From CAZSDP01 sp964605665 (GTDB taxonomy: Bacteria > Planctomycetota > UBA8108 > UBA1146), in contig CAZSDP010000017.1 of NCBI GenBank assembly GCA_964605665.1, positions 1 through 64,000 of the forward strand: a DNA stretch of 64,000 nt, in the 5' to 3' direction. Below, piece after piece: positions 17,183 through 24,807 of the stretch (position 1 is the first letter of the stretch; every line of letters begins with the position of its first letter). The notes beneath the pieces are model-generated. The model was not told where the DNA came from, made no database searches, and was given only the letters and a program-made list of their open reading frames with translations. The position numbers and the translations under genes are program-made.

Positions 17183-19108
17183 ATGATGGTACGCCCCGTC
17201 CATCTGTACGCGCCAGGCGCTTTACTGTTCTTGATACTGATTCTAGTGACACCAATTGCGGCGCAAGTGGTTCCCGGTGGTCCTGGAACAAGCGGTCCTG
17301 GCGGAGTCAATCCAGGCGGAAACGGTGGGAGTGATTACTTTCCCGACCCCCCCCTTATCCCGGTGATTTTCAATGGTCTCTACAAGGAGTTTGCTGTCGA
17401 GCCCACCTTGGGAGTTGCTCAGCAGGTGATCGCCGGCGATTTCGATGGCGATACGTTGAGCGATCTCTGGCTCCTCCAGGGCGGAACTCTTGAGTTGCTC
17501 ACGAGTGTGGACATTCTCGCGATTGGTCACGCCGCCACGATTCAGGCGAGCGCTGCCGTCGCAGTACGTCGATGGAACTCTGACCGAGACGAGTTGATTT
17601 GGTCTGGTGCCGGGGGATTGAATCTATCTGTTTTTGAAGATGACCAGAGTCTCTCCACGAGGTATCTCGGCCACCCGGAATGGGATGGTGCGACCGAACT
17701 GAAACTCTGTTCACTGGGTGGAACTGCAGCGCACGATCTTGTTGGATTAGCCCCAAATGGTTCGATCCTCGTGCTTCTTGACGTGCTCACCGTCGCACCC
17801 TTGGGTTGGAGTTTCCAAACTTCGGGTGCGCCCCGGGAATTAGAGGTTCTCAATTGGGACGCCAAGGGTCATCAGGAAGTGGCGGTCCGCACGAGTGAGG
17901 GAGTTATCGTTCATGACCCACTGACCGGTCATACCCTCGCGAGGGGAGGAAACCGAACCGGCGCTGGTGCCATGGCGGTTGGTCGTCATCCTTTCTTCGG
18001 AGATGTATTGTTTTGGGTCACGCGAGATTTTGCGGGGACTGCCGAGATTTTGGTGATTGCCTCGAAGACACTCGGTCCCATCTTCAAGACGATCCGGTAC
18101 CTCGATGGCCCCCACGACCCAGGTATTGGGTCGATCACCGCTGCAGATCTCGATGGCGACGACATTCCAGAGCTCGCCATGCGATGTGGCCATGATGGGG
18201 AGGTCTTGCTGCTACGGAGTGGCCACCAAGATCTCTATCCCGATGTCGCTGTCGATACCGGGGAGCCCTACTACCAGGAACTCAAAGGATTCCCGGGTGA
18301 TGGAAATCAGGGTGAAGTTCTCTTCACCGATCTCGATCGCGATGGAGATCTCGATCTCGTCTGGAACTGTGAAGATGGCGAAACGATGCGGTTGATCACC
18401 TGTCGAGCGATTAATGAAAATCGGTTAGCTCCCAAGTTTGAGCGCATTTTCTTCGACGAGCATGCGGTCGAGGGCCACAAATTTCTGCGCATCCTCCTCT
18501 TGAACGCGGAAGAAGTTGATCCGGAGCCAGGGTTGAAGTTGCAGGGGATGCTGTTCCGAAAAGAAGACGCATTGGCTCAGTTCGATTCCGCGATTCCCGT
18601 GGCGACGATCACCTATCCCTACAAGGACGGGATAGGACTTGGCTCGAGTCCAATCGACCAGATTCCGATCAGTGTGCCCGACGACTTGCCCGACGGAATG
18701 ATGCGCTACCCATTCGACGACGAATTTATCCCACGGCCTAGTTGGGAAACTCCTTATCCGGCCTGGGAGATTCCATTGGTCGAGACCGATTGGGTATTCC
18801 CGGCGGTCTATTGGCTGATGGTCCGATACATCAAGACAGAGCGAGGTCCGAACGGGGATCAAATCGTAGAGAGCTATCCGGCCCAAGCGTTCTACTTCAC
18901 TGGGGAGGGAGCGGACCAACTTGGAACGGGTGGTAGCCTTGACATCCTTCTCAGCCAGAAAGACTGGACTAGTTTCACGTTGGCTGGCCCGGTGCACCCA
19001 CCGAACCAAGAAGATGAGCTCAGCTCTGCCCCGACGATCATCGACGGAGGTAAGGGAGGCGACAAGGAACTCCCCAAAGATGCTGACCCCGGGTTCAAGC
19101 GACCCTGA
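17183..19108 (+). CDS. Exported FG-GAP/VCBS-like repeat protein
   Basis: The 641-residue protein has a signal peptide (LYAPGALLFLILILVTPIAAQ) followed by a Gly/Pro-rich linker (GGPGTSGPGGVNPGGNGG). At least three FG-GAP/VCBS-type calcium-binding loops are visible: AGDFDGDTLSDLW (about 83), AADLDGDDIPELA (about 320) and TDLDRDGDLDLVW (about 382), fitting an integrin-like beta-propeller. The C-terminal 200 residues are unassigned. The ATG at 17183 has GGAAGGG about seven bases upstream; the longer frame lacks a ribosome site. It is followed by a strong terminator and is probably monocistronic. Likely cell-surface or periplasmic; function unknown. Confidence 0.75.
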   Translation: MMVRPVHLYAPGALLFLILILVTPIAAQVVPGGPGTSGPGGVNPGGNGGSDYFPDPPLIPVIFNGLYKEFAVEPTLGVAQQVIAGDFDGDTLSDLWLLQGGTLELLTSVDILAIGHAATIQASAAVAVRRWNSDRDELIWSGAGGLNLSVFEDDQSLSTRYLGHPEWDGATELKLCSLGGTAAHDLVGLAPNGSILVLLDVLTVAPLGWSFQTSGAPRELEVLNWDAKGHQEVAVRTSEGVIVHDPLTGHTLARGGNRTGAGAMAVGRHPFFGDVLFWVTRDFAGTAEILVIASKTLGPIFKTIRYLDGPHDPGIGSITAADLDGDDIPELAMRCGHDGEVLLLRSGHQDLYPDVAVDTGEPYYQELKGFPGDGNQGEVLFTDLDRDGDLDLVWNCEDGETMRLITCRAINENRLAPKFERIFFDEHAVEGHKFLRILLLNAEEVDPEPGLKLQGMLFRKEDALAQFDSAIPVATITYPYKDGIGLGSSPIDQIPISVPDDLPDGMMRYPFDDEFIPRPSWETPYPAWEIPLVETDWVFPAVYWLMVRYIKTERGPNGDQIVESYPAQAFYFTGEGADQLGTGGSLDILLSQKDWTSFTLAGPVHPPNQEDELSSAPTIIDGGKGGDKELPKDADPGFKRP

Positions 19109-19180
19109 GGTGGTTACGAAGGAGTTCTTCGCCCTCCTTGATTGACTCGGGTCGCGGAGGCGGAGGAGTCAAACGATTTG

Positions 19181-19223
19181 AAGAGACCGCCCCTTGGCAA
19201 TTCCAGGGGGCGGTCTCTTTTTT
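19181..19223 (+). terminator. Strong rho-independent terminator between convergent genes
   Basis: A 15-bp stem with one G-U pair (19183-19197 with 19203-19217), extendable by two A-T pairs, encloses the loop CAATT and is followed by TTTTTT. It lies 73 bases after the FG-GAP gene stop and just past the stop of the convergent CHAT gene, so the hairpin may also limit minus-strand read-through. Confidence 0.92.
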
Positions 19224-19226
19224 CAT

Positions 19227-21920
19227 CTACTCGTGACGAGCAACAGGTGGAGGAGACGAGCGCCGAATCAGCTTCAAGAAGATCAGCGCGGCAGCAGCAA
19301 CGATGAAGATTGCGAGGGTCCAAGATCCGACACCGCGATTCTGGGCGGGGAAGAGTGGGCGGTGGGCAAGACCGACGGCGAACAACTGTGAACGTTGAAA
19401 AGGATCGACACCTCTAGCACTTTCTTTAGCGCGTAGCATGCGAAGCGCTTCAGATGGAGTGACCCCGTCGGTGATCCATCGATGCAGTTCTTTCGAATTT
19501 TCGAGGGTGTCTCGAAAGGGAAGATCCCCTTCCGAAGCGATGACCGCGATCGCTCCCGACTCCAAGAGTGGCCCCGTGAAATCGGTAGACCCTGGGTCTC
19601 CAATTCTGCGTGCTCCCCGACCGGATCCGCAGGCGGTCAGCAAGACGAACGGTGGTGTCGAAATCGTGCCGAGTAACTCACCGTCGACGATCGACAGATC
19701 ATCAGTTTCTAGAGTTATCTCGTCTGTCGAAGCGACCTGACTTGGGGCGAGAAGCAGAGAGCGTCGTCCCAAGTTTTCCTCATCGCGAACGCCATGGGCG
19801 ACAAACTGCAGCGTTACCGTTTCTGAATCACATGCATTGAGAGCATGCTGAAGGGTCGCCTGCGATCCGTTGAAGACCTGTGAGTCCGGATAAGAACCCA
19901 CCACTGAACGAGCACGCTTTGGCTGCAGCGGCAGAGGAGCGGCGTCGGGAAAGCGCTCCTGAGTCACTCGGTCCAACTCTGGGGCGCTGATCAGGACCGC
20001 CTTGTGACGATCTGAGAGGTCTTGGTCAGCGCGAGCCGCGAGAGCGAGTCCGACAGAGAGAGATGGTAGTCGGGCGATGGCATGTGCTTCACCGAGAGGT
20101 TTTCCCGACCTGAGTACTAACTCGGAGAGAGGAACTGGTCCGATGAGATCGAGTCCGACGACCGACAGATTTTTCCATTGTTCAATCTTTGGTTGGGCGC
20201 TCGCGGGAAAGAGCGCTTCGCCGAGGGAGTGCGCGGCCTGCTCGATCGCTGCGAGCCGCTCTGGGCTCGGCGGGCTCGTCATCACTCTTGAGAGTTCACG
20301 GCGCTGAATCTCGATCTCGTCACGAGGCGGGAGATGGTGATGAGAGACGTGGCCTCGATCGATCAAGACGAGATGTGACCGATCCGGCGCCGGCAGCAAG
20401 AGCGCAATTCCACCTTTCGGACCGATCAACTCGCTACGCACACTCGATAGCTCTGCTCGGTCAGCGTTGAGTTGACGATGCAACAGTGCGAGCTCTTCGA
20501 AGTCGAGGAAGACCTCCAGAGCCGCGCTCCCGGCTTCGTCGCCTTCTCGGCCGACGATGGCCCCCTCGATCATTTCGGATAAGAGGAAGCGCACGCGTTC
20601 GTAGTGAAGAGTTCCACTGCCGAGTTGATCATTCCCGGGAGAGTCTCTCCAATCCTGCTGCAGGTCGCGCCACACTTCTTGGAGTTTCTTTTGAGTCTCC
20701 TCGATCGAGGAGGAGCTGGTTTGACGAGAGATCGCTGCGTCGATCGAAGCCCGATAGGCGCGATCGAGCGGGGTGAGAGAGCCCTCTACACGATCCAGAA
20801 GAGCCTGAGCAGCTTCAAAACGCTCTTCGATCAACGCGAGGTGTGCCAGGCGTAATCGAGCATTGGTCCGCTCAATCTCGACGGAGTACTGACTCTTCAG
20901 TACGCCCTCGAGGAGCTCTTTAGCAGAAGGTTGAGAGTGTCGACCGAGGCGCTCTTGTCCGAGACGGTGGATTCCCTGACGCAGTTTAAGTTGGTTGAGG
21001 AGTGCGGGAGAGTTGATCGCGAAGACTTCATCAGCCTCCGTTTTTTCAACGAGCCTGTCGAGTGCTGCGCCTTGATCGACCGCAAGCCGTAGATTTGCCC
21101 GATGCAGGATTGAAGCGTTGTGCGCCCGAAGCGATGCGCGGTCGGTCGGCGGGATCGATTCGAGAATTTCACGTTCACGAGAGAAGTGGTCTGAGGCGAC
21201 TTCGACCCGCCCCAACTCCAACGCGATTCTCCCGCGAATACCCTCGAGGCGCGCCTGGATGAGCGGCTGAGTGATCTTCGCTTCTGCTCGTTGCAGGCGC
21301 AGATTTGCAGCGGCCCACTTCCGGTGGAGAATTTCCCATTCTGCGAGTTCGAACGCGAGAAGACGGAGGTAGGCACTGTCAGTAGGGAGACTGTCTATGA
21401 AACGGTTCACTGCGCGATCGGCGCGCTCGTAGAGGCCTCGTTCCAAGAGCGTCTCAAGGTAACCGAGGGCCAAAATTCTCGCCTGCCGCCACCCTTCGAG
21501 TTCCCAGCAAGCGAGGTACATCTCTTCACTCAATTGCTGAGCGCGGTCGAAATCCCCGAGGTTTCTCGCAGAGCGAAAAAGTGTCTGGCCTCCAGAATAG
21601 ATGACATATGAGGAGCGCTTGTCGAAAAGAGATTTGGGAAGGTGCTGTGCGTAGAGAGCCTCGATCTTCTCGAGATCCCCACTCTCTTCAGCCAACTTGT
21701 AGGAGCGGTAGTCGAAGTGGTTCTGACCCTGGTGCAATTGAGCGGAAGCTGGGGCCGATGGCACGATGATGGAAGTGAAGAGGAGAAGGGCAAAGCACAG
21801 ACGTCTATGGAGTGGTCGAGCTAGGGGGTGCGTCGTCGCGCTTTGATCCGACCAGTGCTGCCCAAGTCCTCGCCATCTGCGCTGAACGCGCGAGCTTCCC
21901 ACTCGATTTCTGTTGGCCAT
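19227..21920 (-). CDS. Exported, membrane-anchored TPR-CHAT protease
   Basis: Using the ATG at 21920 the product has 897 residues. A hydrophobic signal segment (LCFALLLFTSIIVPSAPASAQ, about 41-61) precedes some 450 residues of helical TPR-like repeats. The C-terminal part is a CHAT domain (caspase/separase-like clan CD fold) with the catalytic pair intact: His709 in FVAHG and Cys764 in LLTACGSGRGA. A single C-terminal helix (WTLAIFIVAAAALIFLKLIRR, about 867-887) should anchor it, placing the protease in the periplasm. The start is uncertain: this ATG lies 100 bases inside the anti-sigma gene, and a GTG at 22016 or a non-AUG start nearer 21820 is possible. It is the third gene after an ECF sigma factor and its anti-sigma factor. 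Confidence 0.85.
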   Translation of the reverse strand: MANRNRVGSSRVQRRWRGLGQHWSDQSATTHPLARPLHRRLCFALLLFTSIIVPSAPASAQLHQGQNHFDYRSYKLAEESGDLEKIEALYAQHLPKSLFDKRSSYVIYSGGQTLFRSARNLGDFDRAQQLSEEMYLACWELEGWRQARILALGYLETLLERGLYERADRAVNRFIDSLPTDSAYLRLLAFELAEWEILHRKWAAANLRLQRAEAKITQPLIQARLEGIRGRIALELGRVEVASDHFSREREILESIPPTDRASLRAHNASILHRANLRLAVDQGAALDRLVEKTEADEVFAINSPALLNQLKLRQGIHRLGQERLGRHSQPSAKELLEGVLKSQYSVEIERTNARLRLAHLALIEERFEAAQALLDRVEGSLTPLDRAYRASIDAAISRQTSSSSIEETQKKLQEVWRDLQQDWRDSPGNDQLGSGTLHYERVRFLLSEMIEGAIVGREGDEAGSAALEVFLDFEELALLHRQLNADRAELSSVRSELIGPKGGIALLLPAPDRSHLVLIDRGHVSHHHLPPRDEIEIQRRELSRVMTSPPSPERLAAIEQAAHSLGEALFPASAQPKIEQWKNLSVVGLDLIGPVPLSELVLRSGKPLGEAHAIARLPSLSVGLALAARADQDLSDRHKAVLISAPELDRVTQERFPDAAPLPLQPKRARSVVGSYPDSQVFNGSQATLQHALNACDSETVTLQFVAHGVRDEENLGRRSLLLAPSQVASTDEITLETDDLSIVDGELLGTISTPPFVLLTACGSGRGARRIGDPGSTDFTGPLLESGAIAVIASEGDLPFRDTLENSKELHRWITDGVTPSEALRMLRAKESARGVDPFQRSQLFAVGLAHRPLFPAQNRGVGSWTLAIFIVAAAALIFLKLIRRSSPPPVARHE

Positions 21921-22630
21921 CCGCTGGTGAGCTCCTCTCCTGGAGTCCACCGAGGTTGATCGATGCCCTCGACCGAGGCAAGAGCTGGGTCGGTCGGAGC
22001 AGCGCCGAGACTCCACACCGTGACAGTGTAGAGCCCCATTGGCGGGATCTCACCCTCCCAAAGAAATTCTGAGAAGGAGTCGGCGAGATCGATCGGTTTT
22101 GTTGCGGTGAGTGTTGGAGTGCCGAGCGGGATGTTTGGTTCAGGGGGACTCGAGTTGGGGATCATCAGCCAGCTGAGAATCCCCAATAGAAAGACTGCTG
22201 CTAGAGCCCGAAAAATCCTCGGTTGAGAGAAGGGCCGGCGTGATTCACCGATTTGCGAGATGTTCGCGCTCTTGAGTCCCTCTGATTTTGCGAAGGTCTG
22301 ATGGGCGGCCTCACGGAGGATTTTCTCGACGTCGATCGTGCTCGTCGTCGGCTTGCGGACAGCTTCGATGGTGGTGCGTTCCTCTGTGCCCCAGGAATCG
22401 AGTTGCTCGACAACTGCTTCCAGCTCCTCAAATCTCGTCCGACATTCAGGACACTCGGAGATCTGAGAAATCATCGATTCTCGAGCGCTAGCAGAGAGCT
22501 CAGTTCTCTCCGTAAAGAAGGCTTCGACCAGACGCTCGTGGTCGGTTCCTTCGGCACCGGTGTGCCAGCCGGTGGTTTGCCACTCGGCGGGGTCGATGTG
22601 GGCGTCTTGCTTCTTTCCTTGATCGCTCAT
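21821..22630 (-). CDS. Membrane anti-sigma factor with zinc-finger-like N-terminus
   Basis: The 269-residue protein has a cytoplasmic N-terminus with a His-Cys-Cys arrangement typical of zinc anti-sigma domains (His31, then CPEC at 60-63), one membrane helix (FRALAAVFLLGILSWLMI, about 140-157) and an outer domain of about 110 residues. The outer domain (EFLWEGEIPPMGLYTVTVW, RWTPGEEL, WEARAFSADG) resembles the beta-sandwich found at the C-terminus of some anti-sigma factors. The ATG at 22630 overlaps the sigma gene stop by four bases (ATGA), so the pair is translationally coupled. It should hold the sigma factor inactive until a signal triggers release. Confidence 0.82.
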   Translation of the reverse strand: MSDQGKKQDAHIDPAEWQTTGWHTGAEGTDHERLVEAFFTERTELSASARESMISQISECPECRTRFEELEAVVEQLDSWGTEERTTIEAVRKPTTSTIDVEKILREAAHQTFAKSEGLKSANISQIGESRRPFSQPRIFRALAAVFLLGILSWLMIPNSSPPEPNIPLGTPTLTATKPIDLADSFSEFLWEGEIPPMGLYTVTVWSLGAAPTDPALASVEGIDQPRWTPGEELTSGWPTEIEWEARAFSADGEDLGSTGRIKARRRTP

Positions 22631-23226
22631 CGTTCCTCCCCTTCCCCTAGGGAGCGGAGTCGGTTTCTGAGCCAATCTAGGCCACGGTAGTAGTGTGTTT
22701 TTGCCGTATTGGCCGGAATCTCCAGAATCACACCGATCTCCTCGAAGGTCCTCTCTTCGAAATGCTTGAGACGAATGACATCGCACGCAGGCGGTCCCAG
22801 TTCTTCCAGGCTATCGACCAGGCCGTCGTGCTCGAAAGATCGTTGATCAGTCGGCGCGGCGGTCATCTCCAAAGCTCCCTCGCTATCGGACGAGCTGCGT
22901 TTTCTAGCCCGAAAGACCTGGCGGAACCGATTCCGTGCTTCGAGCCAACAGAATCGGTATGTCCACGTCTCTAGCGTCGCCCGGCCTTCAAATGTGCTCA
23001 ACTTTTCCCAAATTAGTATCAAAACGTCTTGGCCGAGGTCAGCCAGCTCGGTTTCATTGAGCACTCCTCCAGCTTTTGCGTTGATGGAGTAAAGGAATCG
23101 GGGAACACACTCGAGTCGCTCGATCAACTGGTCGAGAGCGCTGGGATCTCCGCCCATCACCCTTTGAACCAGCTCAAAGTCGCGCCGATGGGAAGCGGAG
23201 CGCTCTTCGGAAGTCGGGTGATTCAT
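22627..23226 (-). CDS. ECF RNA polymerase sigma factor
   Basis: The 199-residue protein has sigma region 2 (ELADLGQDVLILIWEKL, then TWTYRFCWLEARNRFR) and region 4 with a helix-turn-helix (VIRLKHFEERTFEEIGVIL then ANTAKTHYYRGLDWLR), the standard two-domain ECF arrangement without region 3. I use the ATG at 23226 (MNHPTSEE), preceded by GGGAG; the longer frame upstream has no ribosome site. It is the first gene of the sigma/anti-sigma/TPR-CHAT unit. ECF operons usually autoregulate, so its own promoter should lie in 23227-23480. Confidence 0.9.
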   Translation of the reverse strand: MNHPTSEERSASHRRDFELVQRVMGGDPSALDQLIERLECVPRFLYSINAKAGGVLNETELADLGQDVLILIWEKLSTFEGRATLETWTYRFCWLEARNRFRQVFRARKRSSSDSEGALEMTAAPTDQRSFEHDGLVDSLEELGPPACDVIRLKHFEERTFEEIGVILEIPANTAKTHYYRGLDWLRNRLRSLGEGEER

Positions 23227-23480
23227 TCGGGCTCCCTGGGTCACGAAGGGTTTTCTTGGCGACCCTATCGATATCGAAGAGTTTCTTTGTCTCGAGATTC
23301 CTCGATGGTCGCATCGGCGACATCCGGGCAGTGCCAGGGGCCTCGCCCCGCAGTCCAACACCTCACCGACGGTCTCGACTCTCGGTGAGGCTTGTCTTCT
23401 CAGCCTCCCAACTATAGCAAAATGAGGACTTTGCAGAAACAGCCGTCGACCTGCCAGCGACCACGACCTAACATCTCGCC

Positions 23481-24257
23481 ATGAATTCAGAGATTCCCCG
23501 ATTCGCGTCTCCGGAGCTGGCTCGCGAATTTCAGTTACCTCCTATTCCCGAACAGGAGCCTCAGGCCGGTCTGGTCTTGGAGAGGTCGCTGACCGGTGAG
23601 CTTCAGGTCCGACTTCTTCGGGCGCAGACCGGGGGTCCTCCCCCTCGGCCTTTCTCGGTCGACTTCACGACGTCGGCATTCACCCGTCGGCAGCAGGAGG
23701 GTAAGAGAAGCCTACTCGGTCGGGCGGTGGGATTGGCCAGAGGTGCGCGACCCCTGATCTGGGATGCGACCCTCGGATTTGGGCGTGATGCGATGGGATT
23801 GGCCCTGCTCGGAGCGCGGATCCGTGGTTTCGAACGAGATCGAGTCGTGCTCGCGCTGCTCGAAGACGGTCTCGAGCGCGCGCGAGATTTGGGGCCCCCT
23901 TTCCGCGAAGCGATCGAGGAACGATGGGAGTTGAGTTTCGGTGACGCGAAGGTTGCCCTGCGAACTCTCGCGGAAGGCGGGTGGCCGGCAGCTCGTCCCG
24001 AGGTGATTCTCCTCGATCCGATGTTCCCTGATCGGGGGAGCGCCCTCGCCAAGAGAGAGGCGCAGGTGCTCGCGGCGCTCTGCGGTGTCGGTGGAGATGT
24101 TCGCGAAGAGTCGGCGCTCTTTATTGCTGCGTGGGAGAGCGAGGTGAAGAGGATTGTGGTGAAGCGTCCGCGGATCGCTCCGACAATCGTCGAGGAACCG
24201 AAGCCAAATCAGCGGTTTGAAGGAAAATCAGTTCGATACGATCTCTACCTTCGATAA
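23481..24257 (+). CDS. rsmJ: 16S rRNA (guanine1516-N2)-methyltransferase RsmJ
   Basis: The 258-residue SAM-dependent methyltransferase matches the RsmJ pattern in order: VDFTTSAFTRRQQEG, then the SAM site DATLGFGRDAMGLALLG, ERDRVVLALLEDGL, the active-site segment ILLDPMFPDRGSALAKRE, and the C-terminal VVKRPRIAP. RsmJ makes N2-methylguanosine at position 1516 of 16S rRNA (E. coli numbering). It is divergent from the sigma-factor gene and convergent with the fluoride-channel gene, so it is probably transcribed alone. RsmJ is best known from Gammaproteobacteria. Confidence 0.85.
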   Translation: MNSEIPRFASPELAREFQLPPIPEQEPQAGLVLERSLTGELQVRLLRAQTGGPPPRPFSVDFTTSAFTRRQQEGKRSLLGRAVGLARGARPLIWDATLGFGRDAMGLALLGARIRGFERDRVVLALLEDGLERARDLGPPFREAIEERWELSFGDAKVALRTLAEGGWPAARPEVILLDPMFPDRGSALAKREAQVLAALCGVGGDVREESALFIAAWESEVKRIVVKRPRIAPTIVEEPKPNQRFEGKSVRYDLYLR

Positions 24258-24274
24258 TCACCCACTGGATCTGT

Positions 24275-24652
24275 TCACATCGCAGCCTTGATCAAAGCTC
24301 TTCCCGCCAAGACTGCCAAGAGACCCACGAAGAGGTTTCCACCGACGGAAAGCAGAGCGAGATGGGTTTCCTTCGTGCGGATCAGTTCAAAGGTCTCTGC
24401 GCCAAAGGTGGAAAAGGTCGTAAACGAGCCGAGAACTCCCACGGTGATAAATGCACGGGTGTTTGCAGAGAGGTTGGGACGTAGTTCGGAGAATGCCAGC
24501 ACAGCACCGAGCAGAAAACACCCCAGGACGTTGACGGCGAGAGTTCCCAATGGAAAGTCATCCACCTGACTCTGTAGCGCTGTGTGGAGACCAAACCGGG
24601 CGATTGCACCGATGGCCCCCCCGAGACCGATCAGCAGGATGAGTGAGATCAC
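24275..24652 (-). CDS. crcB: Fluoride ion channel FluC/CrcB
   Basis: The 125-residue, four-helix membrane protein carries the hallmark GSFTTFSTF motif and the early GGAIGAIARFG and NVLGCFLLG segments of Fluc channels, which export fluoride as dual-topology dimers. The start is a GTG at 24652 with AAGGGG about eight bases upstream, which gives the usual family length; an upstream ATG at 24814 would add about 54 unrelated residues overlapping the divergent gene. I looked for a fluoride riboswitch consensus in the leader and did not find one. Confidence 0.9.
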   Translation of the reverse strand: MISLILLIGLGGAIGAIARFGLHTALQSQVDDFPLGTLAVNVLGCFLLGAVLAFSELRPNLSANTRAFITVGVLGSFTTFSTFGAETFELIRTKETHLALLSVGGNLFVGLLAVLAGRALIKAAM

Positions 24653-24807
24653 GCTATTCCCCTTCCTCTGCTGGCATATTGCCGTAATCGTAGCTCGGAG
24701 GGGAGAGCCCGTTGTTGTGAGATCGAAAAGATGCGACACAATGTGGAGTTCTGGGTTGGATCCTTGCGACAGCTCTTCACCCCGTAGACTCTCAGCGAAG
24801 AGAGGAG

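Noticed and set aside
19227..23226. Type III-E CRISPR-Craspase locus
   Set aside because: There is a TPR-CHAT protease and a sigma factor, but no gRAMP/Cas7-11, no repeat array and the protease is exported, so only a functional parallel is suggested.
24653..24807. Possible fluoride riboswitch before crcB
   Set aside because: The leader does not contain the conserved GG.GATGG and CCGCC/CTGATG blocks of the crcB motif, so no riboswitch is called.
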